NCBI RefSeq assembly: GCF_028683135.1
Contig: NZ_JAJUBB010000019.1
Location: 38,416 to 102,415, forward strand
Source: Enterovibrio qingdaonensis
GTDB taxonomy: Bacteria > Pseudomonadota > Gammaproteobacteria > Enterobacterales > Vibrionaceae
Reading direction: 5' to 3'
DNA length: 64,000 nt
Shown in pieces: positions 19,417-30,069 of the stretch. Both the position numbers and the translations under genes were made by a program. The notes under the pieces were generated by a model. It made no database searches. It was not told the DNA's origin and worked only from the letters and a program-made list of their open reading frames with translations. Position 1 is the stretch's first letter. Each line of letters opens with the position of its first letter.

Positions 19417-19662
19417 ATGGCAGCTAAAAAACCCGAGAACATGACGTTCGAGGAAACGCTTAAAGAGTTGGATACCATTGTTAATGGACTCGAAAACGGC
19501 GATCTTCCGTTGGATGCCGCCCTCAAACAGTTTGAGCGTGGCATTTCACTTGCCAGACAAGGGCAAAAAACGCTCTCTGATGCAGAACAGCGCGTCGAAA
19601 TTCTTCTTGCTCAAGATGACAACGCCTCTTTAGAACCTTTTGAAGATACGCGTGATGAGTGA
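19417..19662 (+). CDS. xseB: Exodeoxyribonuclease VII small subunit
   Basis: An 81-residue XseB with the standard opening FEETLKELDTIVNGLENGDLPL, then ALKQFERGISLARQGQ and AEQRVEILL. It partners the large subunit XseA (61804-63132) to degrade single-stranded DNA into oligonucleotides. It overlaps the start of ispA by 8 bases, making an xseB-ispA-dxs operon as in E. coli. Confidence 0.96.
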   Translation: MAAKKPENMTFEETLKELDTIVNGLENGDLPLDAALKQFERGISLARQGQKTLSDAEQRVEILLAQDDNASLEPFEDTRDE

Positions 19663-20554
19663 TAACTGCTTAAAAACGACGATTCAAGCTTATCAGCACC
19701 GTAACAACGACCAGTTGACTCGCTGGATAGACAGCCTTGAACATGCTGCACATCCTTTAGTGCTGGCGATGAAACACGGCGCATTGCTGGGCGGAAAGCG
19801 TGTTCGACCTTTTCTGACCTACGTAACGGGCCAAATGTTTGGCGCACAATTACGCGATCTCGATACACCTGCCGCGGCAGTCGAGTGCATTCACGCCTAT
19901 TCACTCATTCATGATGACCTGCCCGCCATGGATGATGATGCGTTACGTCGAGGCCAACCGACCTGCCACATCGCTTTCGATGAGGCCACTGCCATTCTTG
20001 CCGGTGACGCACTCCAAACATTGGCGTTTACTATCCTGGCCGAAGGTGATCTTTCTAACGACGGCAATACGTATCGTATTCATATGGTTAAGGAATTGTC
20101 CTCAGCATCCGGCGCGCAGGGTATGTGTTTAGGTCAGGCGATGGATCTCGCTGCTGAAGGTAAACACGTTGATCTCCAAACGCTGGAAACCATTCACCGA
20201 AACAAAACGGGCGCATTAATCCGCTGCGCTGTGCGTTTGGGTGCATTGGGTGCAGGGAGTAAAGGTGTGGAATGGCTGCCGCAGTTAGATAAGTTTGCTG
20301 ACGCCATTGGCCTCGCGTTCCAAGTGCAAGATGACATTCTAGACATTGTCAGTGACACAGAAACCCTCGGAAAGCCACAAGGTTCCGACCTTGCAGCAGA
20401 CAAAAGTACGTACCCAGCCCTGCTTGGACTTGAAGGTGCAAAGCAAAAAGCCGAGCTTCTTTACAAAGAAGCACTACAAGCACTTGACGCAATCCCTTAC
20501 AATACAGAACAGCTGGAACAATTCGCCCGGTATATCATCGAGCGCAATAACTAA
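19655..20554 (+). CDS. ispA: Farnesyl diphosphate synthase
   Basis: A 299-residue trans-prenyltransferase with the first Asp-rich motif DDLPAMDDD and the second DDILD. It condenses IPP with DMAPP and GPP to give farnesyl diphosphate for quinones and undecaprenyl phosphate. The ATG at 19655, inside the xseB end, gives a length equal to E. coli IspA; an ATG five codons earlier is also possible. Central gene of xseB-ispA-dxs. Confidence 0.95.
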   Translation: MSDNCLKTTIQAYQHRNNDQLTRWIDSLEHAAHPLVLAMKHGALLGGKRVRPFLTYVTGQMFGAQLRDLDTPAAAVECIHAYSLIHDDLPAMDDDALRRGQPTCHIAFDEATAILAGDALQTLAFTILAEGDLSNDGNTYRIHMVKELSSASGAQGMCLGQAMDLAAEGKHVDLQTLETIHRNKTGALIRCAVRLGALGAGSKGVEWLPQLDKFADAIGLAFQVQDDILDIVSDTETLGKPQGSDLAADKSTYPALLGLEGAKQKAELLYKEALQALDAIPYNTEQLEQFARYIIERNN

Positions 20555-20579
20555 AATCAATGACGTCGCGCCAAATTAT

Positions 20580-22445
20580 ATGACTCTCGATATCGCTAAA
20601 TATCCAACGCTCGCACTGGCGAACACCCCCGACGAACTGCGCTCACTGCCGCGGGATGTCCTGCCGACGCTGTGTGAAGAGCTACGCACATATCTTTTGA
20701 ACTCCGTTAGCCATTCGAGTGGCCATTTTGCATCGGGCTTAGGCACAGTCGAACTGACTGTGGCACTTCACTATGTGTACAACACGCCACTGGACCATCT
20801 TATCTGGGACGTTGGCCATCAGGCCTATCCGCACAAGATTTTGACTGGTCGCCGTGAGCAGTTACCTACGATTCGCCAAAAAGACGGCTTGCATCCTTTC
20901 CCTTGGAGAGAAGAAAGCGAGTACGACGTGCTTTCTGTTGGCCACAGCTCCACGTCCATCAGTGCTGCATTGGGTCTTGCGATAGCAGAAGCCAAAGAAG
21001 GCAACGGCAGAAAAGTCGTTAGCGTTATCGGTGATGGCGCGATTACCGCAGGTATGGCATTTGAAGCCATGAACCATGCTGGTGATGTGCACGCAGACAT
21101 GTTGGTGGTTCTCAACGACAACGAGATGTCTATCTCTGAAAACGTGGGTGCGTTAAACAACCACCTTGCCCAACTGCTCTCCGGCAATTTCTATACCTCC
21201 ATTCGTGAAGGCGGAAAGAAAGTGCTCTCTGGTGCGCCACCGATCAAAGAACTTGTTCGACGCGCAGAAGAGCACATCAAAGGCATGGTCGTGCCTGGCA
21301 CTTTGTTTGAAGAGCTTGGCTTTAACTATATTGGCCCTGTTGATGGTCATGACGTTGAAGAGCTAGTCAAAACCATTAAGAACATGCGAAACCTTAAAGG
21401 CCCGCAGTTCCTACATGTCATGACCAAGAAAGGCAAAGGCTACGCGCCCGCTGAGAAAGACCCTATTGGTTATCATGCGGTGCCTAAATTCAACCCTGCC
21501 GAAAACACACTGCCAAAAGCGGCGTCGAAAGGCCCTACCTTCTCCAAAATTTTTGGCGATTGGTTGTGTGATATGGCCGCTGAAGACAATAAATTGATGG
21601 CTATTACGCCAGCAATGCGCGAAGGCTCTGGCATGGTGAGGTTCTCCAAAGAGTTCCCTGACCAATATTTTGATGTTGCGATTGCCGAACAGCACGCCGT
21701 AACACTCGCTAGCGGTATGGCAATTGGCGGGTATAACCCAGTTGTCGCAATCTATTCAACCTTCTTGCAACGTGGCTATGACCAGTTAATTCATGATGTG
21801 GCCATCATGGATCTTCCTGTGATGTTCGCGATTGACCGTGGTGGTCTAGTTGGAGCCGATGGTCAAACACACCAAGGTGCCTTTGATCTCAGCTTCATGC
21901 GCTGCATTCCGAACATGGTGATTATGGCACCTAGCGATGAAAACGAATGCCGTCAGATGCTCTACACCGGCCACACGCACAATGGTCCATCGGCCGTACG
22001 TTACCCACGCGGTACGGGCTGTGGCGCAGCTGTCCAGCAAGAGATGACCGCACTGCCAATCGGTAAAGGTCTTGTTCGCCGTGAAGGTGAAAATGTGGCC
22101 ATCCTCAGCTTTGGTACCATGCTACCAGCAGCACTAGAAGCCGCAGAAGCTCTAAACGCCACAGTGGCAGATATGCGATTCGTGAAGCCGCTTGATGAAG
22201 CTCTGATTGACGAACTGGCAGCCAATCACGATGTTCTGGTTACGGTAGAAGAGAATGCCATTGCCGGTGGTGCGGGATCGGGTGTTATCGAATACCTGAT
22301 GAAGACCCGGAAACCAAAACCTGTGTTGCAGATCGGCCTGCCTGATTTCTTCGTTCATCAAGGCACACAAGAAGAGCTTCATGCCGAGCTAGAAATTGAC
22401 GCTAAAGGCATTGAAGCGCAAATTCGTCGCTACGTTGCACACTGA
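20580..22445 (+). CDS. dxs: 1-deoxy-D-xylulose-5-phosphate synthase
   Basis: A 621-residue Dxs starting at MTLDIAKYP; the frame is open further upstream inside ispA but that is not Dxs sequence. The thiamine-diphosphate motif [16 protein letters not shown] ending in NDNEMSIS is intact, as are the transketolase-like middle domain ([13 protein letters not shown]) and C-terminal domain. It joins pyruvate and glyceraldehyde 3-phosphate, the first step of the MEP pathway, feeding ispA just upstream. It lies 25 bases after ispA with a weak ribosome-binding site. Confidence 0.96.
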   Translation: MTLDIAKYPTLALANTPDELRSLPRDVLPTLCEELRTYLLNSVSHSSGHFASGLGTVELTVALHYVYNTPLDHLIWDVGHQAYPHKILTGRREQLPTIRQKDGLHPFPWREESEYDVLSVGHSSTSISAALGLAIAEAKEGNGRKVVSVIGDGAITAGMAFEAMNHAGDVHADMLVVLNDNEMSISENVGALNNHLAQLLSGNFYTSIREGGKKVLSGAPPIKELVRRAEEHIKGMVVPGTLFEELGFNYIGPVDGHDVEELVKTIKNMRNLKGPQFLHVMTKKGKGYAPAEKDPIGYHAVPKFNPAENTLPKAASKGPTFSKIFGDWLCDMAAEDNKLMAITPAMREGSGMVRFSKEFPDQYFDVAIAEQHAVTLASGMAIGGYNPVVAIYSTFLQRGYDQLIHDVAIMDLPVMFAIDRGGLVGADGQTHQGAFDLSFMRCIPNMVIMAPSDENECRQMLYTGHTHNGPSAVRYPRGTGCGAAVQQEMTALPIGKGLVRREGENVAILSFGTMLPAALEAAEALNATVADMRFVKPLDEALIDELAANHDVLVTVEENAIAGGAGSGVIEYLMKTRKPKPVLQIGLPDFFVHQGTQEELHAELEIDAKGIEAQIRRYVAH

Positions 22446-22462
22446 GTTCTATCACACCACCC

Positions 22463-22493
22463 AAAACGGCCTTAAAAAGGCCGTTTTTTTTTA
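22463..22493 (+). terminator. Terminator of xseB-ispA-dxs
   Basis: AAACGGCCTT AAA AAGGCCGTTTTTTTTT: perfect stem and T-run. Confidence 0.93.
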
Positions 22494-22686
22494 TCAAAAA
22501 TTACCCCTATTAAAAATGAGACTACGCTTAGATCGCAACCTTCCTAACTCACCTAAGCCGTAACTAAAAACTGGGGATAGCTTTTTGAAAAAGCACTATT
22601 TGCTTATATTGCATTCTGCTTGTCGATGCTATTGCAGTGCGTTGTCTTGTCTAACATCCATCAGAACGACGTTGTAGGGTTAAAGC

Positions 22687-25617
22687 ATGAAAAACACCTG
22701 CAACAAGTACTCACTTTTAACGCAGCTTTCGCTCGTCATTTGTCTAGCTGTATTTGCTACTTTCTCTATTTCCGGCCTGATTGTTTATAGCGAACAGCGT
22801 GATGAAATCATTTCGTCGATGGAATCTAACGCCAGAGAAAGTGCATCAAGGCTCATCGATACCTTGTCACCCTTTATGACGGCATACTCCATACATGAAT
22901 ACGACAATTTGGTTAAAACAGAGGCACGACTAAATCGTCATTTGGCAATCATTGTTTATGATGAGTTGATGGGACGAGTTATTGGAGAGCCTAGCTTTGC
23001 ATCAGGGTATATCCACGATAAAAACGGCAATTTTAAACCGTATGATCAAAGCTTACCTTCGCATAATTCGCGACTAGAAAGTGCCGCCTTCTCTCTGTCA
23101 GTGCCCATTAATTCGACGACAGGAGAGCCCATCGGAACACTCGCGATTTATACATCAAGTAGCGTACTTCAAGGCGCACTATCAAAAAAACTCGCGCAAA
23201 CTGTCACTTACTCCGTATTCTCTGCGACACTCCTCATCGCATTCTTGTTATTTTTCACGAAGCGATTCTTCTTCAACCCATTAACGCAAATCACCAGTGC
23301 CATAAAAAAAACGGACAGTTGTGGATTACCCACCACCACTATCCCCGATTTTGGAAGCCAGGAATTAGCAACTCTCGGGTACTCCATGAATCGAATGATT
23401 AGCCTAATACGCAATTCTAATCAATCGCTTATACGTGAGCACTCTCGATTGCAAAATGTCATTGAAGGCACCCGAACTGGAACTTGGGAATTCAATACCA
23501 GAACCAACGTCATCTCTTACAATGGTACTTGGCAACTTATTCTCGGTTGGAATTTACGCTCCCTCAACCAACAACCAGGACTCGATTGGCGACAGTTCAT
23601 TCACCCCGAAGATAAGGAACTGGCTGACAGTCACCTAGCAAAGCTATTCAACCAAGATGTAGACTATTTTGACTGCGAAATCCGCGTTCAAAATAGCAAA
23701 GAACAGTGGGTGCATGTTCTCGCTCGCGGCTCCGTCATGGAATGGGATGAAAACAACCGACCACTTACGGTATTAGGAACACTCCAAGACATAAGTCTTC
23801 ATAAGAAGGCGGAAGACGACCAACGTTTGGCCGCAAAAGTGTTCACCCATGCAAGAGAAGGCATCATCATCACGGACAGCGACAAAATAATCGTCGACGT
23901 TAATGATGCTTTTTGCAGAATCACAGGCTATACCGCCGATGAAGCGAAAGGCCGGAATCCAAGCTTCTTACAATCCGGCCAACAAGATGAAACCTTTTAT
24001 CGGAAAATGTGGCTTTCTCTCGATAAGCAAGGCCATTGGACGGGTGAAATCTGGAACCGTCGAAAAAATGGTGACCTGTATCCGGAATTATTAACCATTA
24101 GTACAGTCACTGATGATCAAGGGGCACCTCAAAATTATGTTGCCGTTTTTTCTGACATAACCACATATAAAGAACATGAGTCTGAGCTCGAAAAAATTGC
24201 CCATTTCGACCCACTGACCGGACTACCAAATCGATTACTTTTGAACGACCGATTAAAAAGCGCAATGAAGCAGTCAATTCGCCACAAACAGTTTGTTGCC
24301 GTTATTTTCCTTGATTTGGACGGGTTCAAAATGGTGAACGACACGTATGGCCACGATTGTGGGGACATGCTTTTAAAACAAATCGCGTCGAGAATGAAAA
24401 AAGCATTACGGTCGTGCGACACCATAGCCCGAATAGGTGGTGACGAGTTTGTCGCTGTATTGACAGATCTTGAATCCCCTAATTCATGCTCTCCCTTGCT
24501 ACCAAGGCTGCTAGAAGCAACGTCGACACCCATAGATATCAACGGAAGCAAACTACAAATTTCAGGCAGTATGGGGGTGACGACTTACCCTCAACCGGAA
24601 AAGGTCGATTCTGATAAATTGCTCCGACAGGCTGACTATGCGATGTATCAAGCCAAGTTAAAAGGTAAGAATCGGTATCACTTCTTTGATGCAGAACTTG
24701 AACAAAGCCTTAAAAGAAAAAACAAACAGTTGGAAGAAGTGGGCAATGCCATTCACTCCAATCAGCTTTTTCTTCGGTATCAACCGAAAGTGAATTTAAG
24801 AACAGGAGAGGTGATTGGCGTAGAAGCATTGGTTCGCTGGGCTCATCCGAATAAGGGCGAACTGACGCCTGTAGCGTTTATACCGCAAATCGAAAACAAT
24901 AGCCGTATTATAGAACTCGGCGAGTGGGTTCTCGAAACGGCAGCAAGCCAACTTGTCAGTTGGAAAGCACAAGGGCTCGAGACCACCATTAGCATCAACA
25001 TCGCTCCTCATCATTTGCTGCAACCTGATTTTATTCACAAACTGCGTCTATTGCTTGCTAGATACCCGACGATTCGCTCCGGACAGCTGGAGCTTGAGAT
25101 TTTAGAAACCAGCGCGTTCGAAGATATTGATGCCGTCTCTGATGTTATCTCCCAATGCCAAGAACTGGGGGTTTCATTTGCCATTGACGACTTCGGCACG
25201 GGTTACGCATCTTTGACCTACTTGAAAAACCTGCCTGCTCAAACCCTGAAAATAGACCAAAGTTTCATTCACGACTTATTGGTTGAAGCTGACAACTTGG
25301 TGATACTCGAAGGGGTAATATCACTGGCCAATACGTTCAATAGACATGTTGTTGCTGAGGGCATTGAAACTGCAGAACAGGCAAGAATGCTTTTATGGTT
25401 AGGGTGTGAACTCGGTCAAGGCTATGGTATCTCTGTCCCACTTAGGGATTGGGAAATACCCCATTGGATTGAAGGTTGGCATCCAGACCCATCATGGTAT
25501 GGCTTACCGACCTTCAGCGAAAACCTCTACCCATTTATCAAAACGGTCTCAGAAAACCGCTCTCGCATAGAGCGGTTAAAACAGTTTCTGTTAACGAGTG
25601 AAAGCTTAGAGGGGTAA
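22687..25617 (+). CDS. Membrane PAS-PAS-GGDEF-EAL c-di-GMP protein
   Basis: A 976-residue signalling protein. Two membrane helices (about 10-32 and 172-193) flank a periplasmic sensor region of some 140 residues; then a HAMP-like segment, two PAS domains (about 255-375 and 385-500), a GGDEF domain with intact GGDEF at 584-588 and an RxxD I-site at 575-578, and an EAL domain. The EAL domain has E713-A-L plus the downstream ILET, IDDFGTG, KIDQSF and EGIET motifs, so both synthesis and hydrolysis of c-di-GMP are possible. The two activities are normally balanced by PAS or membrane input. It is a single-gene unit; its 3' end overlaps convergent pgpA by 12 bases. Confidence 0.93.
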   Translation: MKNTCNKYSLLTQLSLVICLAVFATFSISGLIVYSEQRDEIISSMESNARESASRLIDTLSPFMTAYSIHEYDNLVKTEARLNRHLAIIVYDELMGRVIGEPSFASGYIHDKNGNFKPYDQSLPSHNSRLESAAFSLSVPINSTTGEPIGTLAIYTSSSVLQGALSKKLAQTVTYSVFSATLLIAFLLFFTKRFFFNPLTQITSAIKKTDSCGLPTTTIPDFGSQELATLGYSMNRMISLIRNSNQSLIREHSRLQNVIEGTRTGTWEFNTRTNVISYNGTWQLILGWNLRSLNQQPGLDWRQFIHPEDKELADSHLAKLFNQDVDYFDCEIRVQNSKEQWVHVLARGSVMEWDENNRPLTVLGTLQDISLHKKAEDDQRLAAKVFTHAREGIIITDSDKIIVDVNDAFCRITGYTADEAKGRNPSFLQSGQQDETFYRKMWLSLDKQGHWTGEIWNRRKNGDLYPELLTISTVTDDQGAPQNYVAVFSDITTYKEHESELEKIAHFDPLTGLPNRLLLNDRLKSAMKQSIRHKQFVAVIFLDLDGFKMVNDTYGHDCGDMLLKQIASRMKKALRSCDTIARIGGDEFVAVLTDLESPNSCSPLLPRLLEATSTPIDINGSKLQISGSMGVTTYPQPEKVDSDKLLRQADYAMYQAKLKGKNRYHFFDAELEQSLKRKNKQLEEVGNAIHSNQLFLRYQPKVNLRTGEVIGVEALVRWAHPNKGELTPVAFIPQIENNSRIIELGEWVLETAASQLVSWKAQGLETTISINIAPHHLLQPDFIHKLRLLLARYPTIRSGQLELEILETSAFEDIDAVSDVISQCQELGVSFAIDDFGTGYASLTYLKNLPAQTLKIDQSFIHDLLVEADNLVILEGVISLANTFNRHVVAEGIETAEQARMLLWLGCELGQGYGISVPLRDWEIPHWIEGWHPDPSWYGLPTFSENLYPFIKTVSENRSRIERLKQFLLTSESLEG

Positions 25618-26091
25618 GTAAGGGGTAATCAGCCAAAGCGTAATCATCGACATCAAGCCCGCGACGATATCGTCCAGCATAATGCCTAGGCCACCGTGTA
25701 CTTTCTTGTCCAACCAACTAATTGGCCACGGTTTTACCATGTCAAAAAAGCGGAAAATGACAAATCCTGCCAACACTATCTGCCATGTCATGACAGGCAC
25801 CAGCAACATGGTGATCCAAAAGCCGACGAATTCATCCCAAACAATACTTCCATGGTCATGAACCCCCATGTCTTCTGAGGTGCGACCACACAGGTATATA
25901 CCTACCGCGGCACCAACGACAATGGCAACCGGAAGCAGTGTTGGCGATAGAGCGACGATAAGAAGATAAAACGGAACCGCAGCCAAGGTTCCCATCGTGC
26001 CTGGCACGATAGGGGAAAGGCCCGAGCCAAACCCTGTAGCCAAAAGATGAATCGGGTTAGACAAACGAATTTTACTGATCGGATTATTCAT
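25606..26091 (-). CDS. pgpA: Phosphatidylglycerophosphatase A
   Basis: A 161-residue membrane protein of the PgpA family. It shows FGSGLSPIVPGTMGTLAAVP, the metal-binding stretch with HDHGSIVWDEFVGFW, and the GGLGIMLDDIVAG motif. It dephosphorylates phosphatidylglycerol phosphate to phosphatidylglycerol. It follows thiL by 3 bases, as in E. coli, and its last 12 bases overlap the convergent GGDEF-EAL gene. Confidence 0.95.
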   Translation of the reverse strand: MNNPISKIRLSNPIHLLATGFGSGLSPIVPGTMGTLAAVPFYLLIVALSPTLLPVAIVVGAAVGIYLCGRTSEDMGVHDHGSIVWDEFVGFWITMLLVPVMTWQIVLAGFVIFRFFDMVKPWPISWLDKKVHGGLGIMLDDIVAGLMSMITLWLITPYLPL

Positions 26092-26094
26092 ACT

Positions 26095-27066
26095 TCACTC
26101 CGAAAAATGGTCCCAGCCGGACAAGGTCCAATCGACCGGTTTTTGCTTCCAGAGTACTTGTAGGCCATCACCATGACGGATCTGCCCAATACAAGTTACT
26201 GTGGTATTAGTGTGAGCTAGTGCTGCATCTAAAGCACCACGATGCGATTCTGGCACAGTAAAGCAAAGCTCGTATTCTTCGCCACTGCATAGTGCCAGCT
26301 TTGCCGCTTTTTCTGCATTTCCAACATAATCCAAAAGCGCATCTGACAGCGGAAGGTCTTCGGCATTGATCACTGCGCCCACCTGACTGGCTTTGAGGAT
26401 GTGTTTTAGATCAGCAACAAGCCCATCAGAAATATCAAGAGCTGATGAAGCAATCTCACGGAGTGCTTGACCCGCTAGCACACGCGGCGTCGAATAGTAG
26501 TGTCGATTCAGCAGGGTGTTTTCCGAGTCAGATGATGGCTCATTGCCCTGAAGAATCACCTCTAATCCCGCAGCACTATCACCCAGATTCCCAGTAACGT
26601 AAAGCCAATCACCCGCTTTCGCACCATCACGGCGAATGGCTTTTCCTTTAGGGATAAATCCTTGCATCGTAATCGTGATGCTGAGTGGGCCTTTTGTGGT
26701 ATCACCACCCACTAACTGAACCTGATAATACTCCGCCAACTTATAGAAACCGTCGCAAAAGCCTTTCAGCCATGCTTCATCTGGTGAAGGCAGCGTGAGC
26801 GCGAGTGAACACCAAGCTGGAATTGCACCCATTGCGGCGAGGTCGCTAAGATTTGATGCCAAGGCCTTATGCGCCACTTTGACAGGGTCAGCCTCTGGCA
26901 AGAAGTGATTACCCGCGACAAGTGTATCGGTGGTTACCACCAATTGACTGTTTGCCGGCACAGAGATGACGGCAGCATCGTCACCAATCCCCAACTCCAC
27001 GTCTTTACGTGAAACGGGCTGCGTTTTGAAAAAATGGTTGATCAGGTCAAATTCATTGCCAGCCAT
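26095..27066 (-). CDS. thiL: Thiamine-monophosphate kinase
   Basis: A 323-residue ThiL beginning MAGNEFDLI, which aligns with the E. coli start; an ATG three codons earlier (27075) is also possible, and neither has an ideal ribosome-binding site. The motif ELGIGDDAAV and the ATP/Mg site VGGDTTKGP are present. It phosphorylates thiamine monophosphate to the diphosphate cofactor, which Dxs (20580-22445) needs. It is placed between nusB and pgpA, but a hairpin terminator separates it from nusB. Confidence 0.94.
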   Translation of the reverse strand: MAGNEFDLINHFFKTQPVSRKDVELGIGDDAAVISVPANSQLVVTTDTLVAGNHFLPEADPVKVAHKALASNLSDLAAMGAIPAWCSLALTLPSPDEAWLKGFCDGFYKLAEYYQVQLVGGDTTKGPLSITITMQGFIPKGKAIRRDGAKAGDWLYVTGNLGDSAAGLEVILQGNEPSSDSENTLLNRHYYSTPRVLAGQALREIASSALDISDGLVADLKHILKASQVGAVINAEDLPLSDALLDYVGNAEKAAKLALCSGEEYELCFTVPESHRGALDAALAHTNTTVTCIGQIRHGDGLQVLWKQKPVDWTLSGWDHFSE

Positions 27067-27090
27067 TGTTTCCATCCAAGCTAAATTTGA

Positions 27091-27119
27091 TAAGAAAAAG
27101 GCCAGCGAGGCTGGCCTTA
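27091..27119 (-). terminator. Terminator between nusB and thiL
   Basis: AAGGCCAG / CTGGCCTT stem with a 5-base loop and a T5 run on minus. It should reduce read-through from nusB into thiL-pgpA. Confidence 0.8.
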
Positions 27120-27138
27120 AAATCTGTGAAGATTTCTA

Positions 27139-27594
27139 TTATTTCTTTCTCAGGGTCGGTACTGCTTTATCAAGCACACCGTTCACGAACTTGTGACTGT
27201 CTTCTGCGCCAAAACGCTTCGCCAGTTCAATCGCTTCGTTGATTACCACTTTGAAAGGCACGTCTTCGCGCTTGCACATTTCATACATCGCCAGACGTAG
27301 AAGAGCGTGCTCCATCTCATCCAAGTCTTGGATAGGACGAGACAGGTAAGGACGCATTTTGCTGTCCAGCTCCTGATGATTCAAAACCACACCCGCGAAC
27401 AGGTCACGGAAGTAATCTACGTCAGTTTCTGGCTGGCGCAAACGTGGCTCTTCAGCTTGATGCTCTTCTTCTTCGTAGTTGTCTGCAGCAAGGAATTGCG
27501 CTTCGATATCAGCAACATTACCTTTAGTCAGTTGCCACGAATAAATGGCTTGTAGTGCAAAATGACGCGCGTTGCGTCGTGCGGCTGGTTTCAC
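27139..27594 (-). CDS. nusB: Transcription antitermination factor NusB
   Basis: A 151-residue all-helical NusB with an N-terminal [18 protein letters not shown], the central DYFRDLF region and the C-terminal [26 protein letters not shown] motif. It binds boxA RNA with NusE/S10 to prevent premature termination of rRNA operons. It follows ribH by 11 bases, the usual ribH-nusB pair. Confidence 0.97.
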   Translation of the reverse strand: MKPAARRNARHFALQAIYSWQLTKGNVADIEAQFLAADNYEEEEHQAEEPRLRQPETDVDYFRDLFAGVVLNHQELDSKMRPYLSRPIQDLDEMEHALLRLAMYEMCKREDVPFKVVINEAIELAKRFGAEDSHKFVNGVLDKAVPTLRKK

Positions 27595-27605
27595 GATAAC
27601 CCCCG

Positions 27606-28076
27606 TTAGGATTCGATTTGGGACAGTACGTTTACCATTTCAAGCGCGCTCAGTGCAGCCTCTGCCCCTTTATTACCAGCCTTGGTTCCCGCGCGTTCGA
27701 TGGCTTGTTCAATGGTATCTACAGTCAGAACACCAAATGCAACCGGAGTATCAAACTCCAGGGCAACTTGTGCCAGACCTTTGTTACATTCTCCAGCCAC
27801 ATAGTCAAAGTGTGGAGTACCGCCTCGGATCACTGATCCCAGAGCGATAATAGCGTCGTAACGTCCGCTTTTAGCAACACGTTGCGCAACCAATGGCAGC
27901 TCGTAAGCACCTGGGCAACGTACTACAGTGATATTGTCTTCGCTTACCTGACCCGTACGCTTCAGTGCGTCAATGGCACCATCCAGCAGGCTTTCATTAA
28001 TGAAGCTGTTGAAGCGGGAGATAACAATTGCAACTTTCGCGTTAGGTGCGGCAAGTGCACCTTCGATTACCTTCAT
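27606..28076 (-). CDS. ribH: 6,7-dimethyl-8-ribityllumazine synthase
   Basis: A 156-residue lumazine synthase starting at [11 protein letters not shown]; the upstream open frame is not family sequence. The active-site elements [17 protein letters not shown] and [14 protein letters not shown] are clear. It condenses 3,4-dihydroxybutanone 4-phosphate with the pyrimidine precursor. A terminator-like hairpin lies between ribBX and this gene, so ribH-nusB may have its own promoter in 28077-28197. Confidence 0.96.
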   Translation of the reverse strand: MKVIEGALAAPNAKVAIVISRFNSFINESLLDGAIDALKRTGQVSEDNITVVRCPGAYELPLVAQRVAKSGRYDAIIALGSVIRGGTPHFDYVAGECNKGLAQVALEFDTPVAFGVLTVDTIEQAIERAGTKAGNKGAEAALSALEMVNVLSQIES

Positions 28077-28195
28077 GGGCCTTCCTGTGACTTTTTTATC
28101 CGGATTGAGAAAACCGCCGGATTCTATCACACTTTTCTGCAAATCATCCAGCGGTTATACCTGTGAAACCAAGCGCGTATTCTGCTACAAGTTTC

Positions 28196-28225
28196 GATAA
28201 AAAAACGCAGCCTTGGCTGCGTTTA
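28196..28225 (-). terminator. Terminator-like hairpin between ribBX and ribH
   Basis: AAACGCAGCC / GGCTGCGTTT with a 2-base loop and a T-run on minus, 17 bases after the ribBX stop. Confidence 0.8.
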
Positions 28226-28241
28226 AGCCGTAAGCGACAAA

Positions 28242-29351
28242 TTAGTCGCAAACGTATTCAACAACTTTCAAGCCAAATCCTGACAAGGCGTGATAACGCT
28301 TGCTGGTCGAAGACAGCAGACGCATGTCTGTGACACCCAGATCTGCAAGGATCTGAGAACCCACACCAACACGGCGACTCGTGCCCTGCCATTTCGCAGA
28401 GGCAGGCTTCTCGCCTTTGTCTTGTGCTTCAAACGTTCTTACTTTGTTGATGATAGATGCCGAAGACTCTTCTTTGCCAAGAATCACAAGTACGCCACCA
28501 TCTGCGTTGATGCGTTTCATTGCGTCAGTCAACGTCCAGCTCCGCTCAGCAGAACGGTCTGAGTGCAGTAAATCCGTAAAAGTATCTTGAAGGTGAACAC
28601 GCACTAATGTTGGCTGATTATTCACTTCGCCTTTACGCAGTGCATAGTGCACCTGATTATCAATCGTGTCGCGGTAGGTGATCAGGTCAAATTCGCCAAA
28701 CTCTGTCGGTAATTTGCACTCAGCAACACGCTCAATTGTCGTTTCATTGTTATTGCGGTACTCAATCAGATCCGCAATGGTGCCCAATTTGATTCCGTGC
28801 TTTTCACCAAACACTTCAAGATCAGGTCTGCGCGCCATGGTGCCGTCTTCGTTAAGGATTTCAACGATAACACCGGCAGGAGAAAAGCCAGCCAAACGGG
28901 CCAGATCACAGCCAGCTTCTGTGTGACCAGCACGGGTAAGCACCCCGCCGTCTTGCGCCATTAAGGGGAAAATATGCCCCGGTTGAACCAAGTCAGCCGC
29001 TACCGCATTGGGTGCCACCGCAGCCTCAACCGTTCTTGCACGGTCAGCCGCCGAAATACCAGTTGTTACCCCTTCTGCTGCTTCAATCGAAACAGTAAAA
29101 GCGGTAGAGAACTGCGCATTGTTATCGCGAACCATTAAGGGCAAGCCGAGTCGCTGGCAGCGGTCTTTCGTCATGGTCAGGCAGATCAGACCTCGGCCAT
29201 GGGTGGCCATAAAGTTAATGGCTTCCGGCGAGACCTTCTCAGCGGCGATAATCAAATCACCCTCGTTTTCACGGTCTTCGTCATCCATCAAGATGACCAT
29301 TCTGCCTTGACGAATATCTTCAATGATTTCTGCTGCGCTGCTGATCGGCAT
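28242..29351 (-). CDS. ribBX: 3,4-dihydroxy-2-butanone 4-phosphate synthase with degenerate GTP cyclohydrolase II domain (RibBX type)
   Basis: A 369-residue fusion. Residues 1-200 are an intact RibB domain, with the metal-binding [10 protein letters not shown] loop, [14 protein letters not shown] and RRPDLEVF. The C-terminal 165 residues align with RibA ([17 protein letters not shown]) but lack the C-x10-C-x-C zinc triad and the catalytic region of GTP cyclohydrolase II. This is the RibBX form described in many Proteobacteria, where the second domain does not supply RibA activity. A true ribA must lie elsewhere. Part of the ribD-ribE-ribBX run. Annotation as bifunctional RibBA would be wrong by this reading. 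Confidence 0.88.
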   Translation of the reverse strand: MPISSAAEIIEDIRQGRMVILMDDEDRENEGDLIIAAEKVSPEAINFMATHGRGLICLTMTKDRCQRLGLPLMVRDNNAQFSTAFTVSIEAAEGVTTGISAADRARTVEAAVAPNAVAADLVQPGHIFPLMAQDGGVLTRAGHTEAGCDLARLAGFSPAGVIVEILNEDGTMARRPDLEVFGEKHGIKLGTIADLIEYRNNNETTIERVAECKLPTEFGEFDLITYRDTIDNQVHYALRKGEVNNQPTLVRVHLQDTFTDLLHSDRSAERSWTLTDAMKRINADGGVLVILGKEESSASIINKVRTFEAQDKGEKPASAKWQGTSRRVGVGSQILADLGVTDMRLLSSTSKRYHALSGFGLKVVEYVCD

Positions 29352-29390
29352 GGTGCTATCCCTATAACGTCCTGTACGAATGCTCTGTGT

Positions 29391-30053
29391 TTATCTTAGA
29401 AAACCTGACTCGGCAAGCTTTGCCATGGTTAAACCACTTTTTCCGGCCTGATGAGCGGCTCGATCACCCATCATTAATCTTTCTAGGTAGCGGGCAATCA
29501 CGTCCACTTCCAGATTCACCTGATGACCAACCTTAAAATCTTCGATCGTTGTTTCAAGTGCGGTATGAGGCACGATGGTCAGCTTGAAACGGTTACCGTC
29601 AACATCATTGATCGTCAGACTGATGCCATCAACGGTCACTGACCCTTTTTCTGCCAAGTACTTGGCCAGATTCGCGGGTGCTTCAAGCCAAAACTCAATC
29701 GCACGACCAGCTTGAGAGCGAGAAACGATGGTTGCGATCCCATCAACGTGACCTGACACCATGTGACCGCCAAAACGCGTAGTTGGCAACATGGCTTTTT
29801 CCAGATTCACTTTTTGACCCGCCTGATAATTAGCAAAGGCAGTTCGCTTCAATGTTTCGGTTGAAAGGTCAGCCACATAGCCATTCCCTGTCAACGCAAC
29901 GACTGTCAGGCATACCCCGTTGGTCGCAATGCTGTCACCTAGCTTTACATCTGCCAGATCAAGTTTTCCACTTTCTACGGTTAGCGCAATGTCATTACCT
30001 TTAGGGGTAATTTTCTGAATTCGGCCAACCGCTTCAATAATTCCTGTAAACAT
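29391..30053 (-). CDS. ribE: Riboflavin synthase, alpha chain
   Basis: A 220-residue protein made of two lumazine-binding repeats, starting with the diagnostic MFTGIIEAVG and having SIATNGVCLTV in repeat 1 and GSVTVDGISLTIN in repeat 2, plus HMVSGHVDG. It dismutates two lumazines to riboflavin. Between ribD (16 bases upstream) and ribBX. Called ribC in some nomenclatures. Confidence 0.96.
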   Translation of the reverse strand: MFTGIIEAVGRIQKITPKGNDIALTVESGKLDLADVKLGDSIATNGVCLTVVALTGNGYVADLSTETLKRTAFANYQAGQKVNLEKAMLPTTRFGGHMVSGHVDGIATIVSRSQAGRAIEFWLEAPANLAKYLAEKGSVTVDGISLTINDVDGNRFKLTIVPHTALETTIEDFKVGHQVNLEVDVIARYLERLMMGDRAAHQAGKSGLTMAKLAESGFLR

Positions 30054-30069
30054 ACTTTATCGCTTCGAT

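Noticed and set aside
28242..29351. Bifunctional RibBA
   Set aside because: The zinc-binding cysteine triad of GTP cyclohydrolase II is absent.
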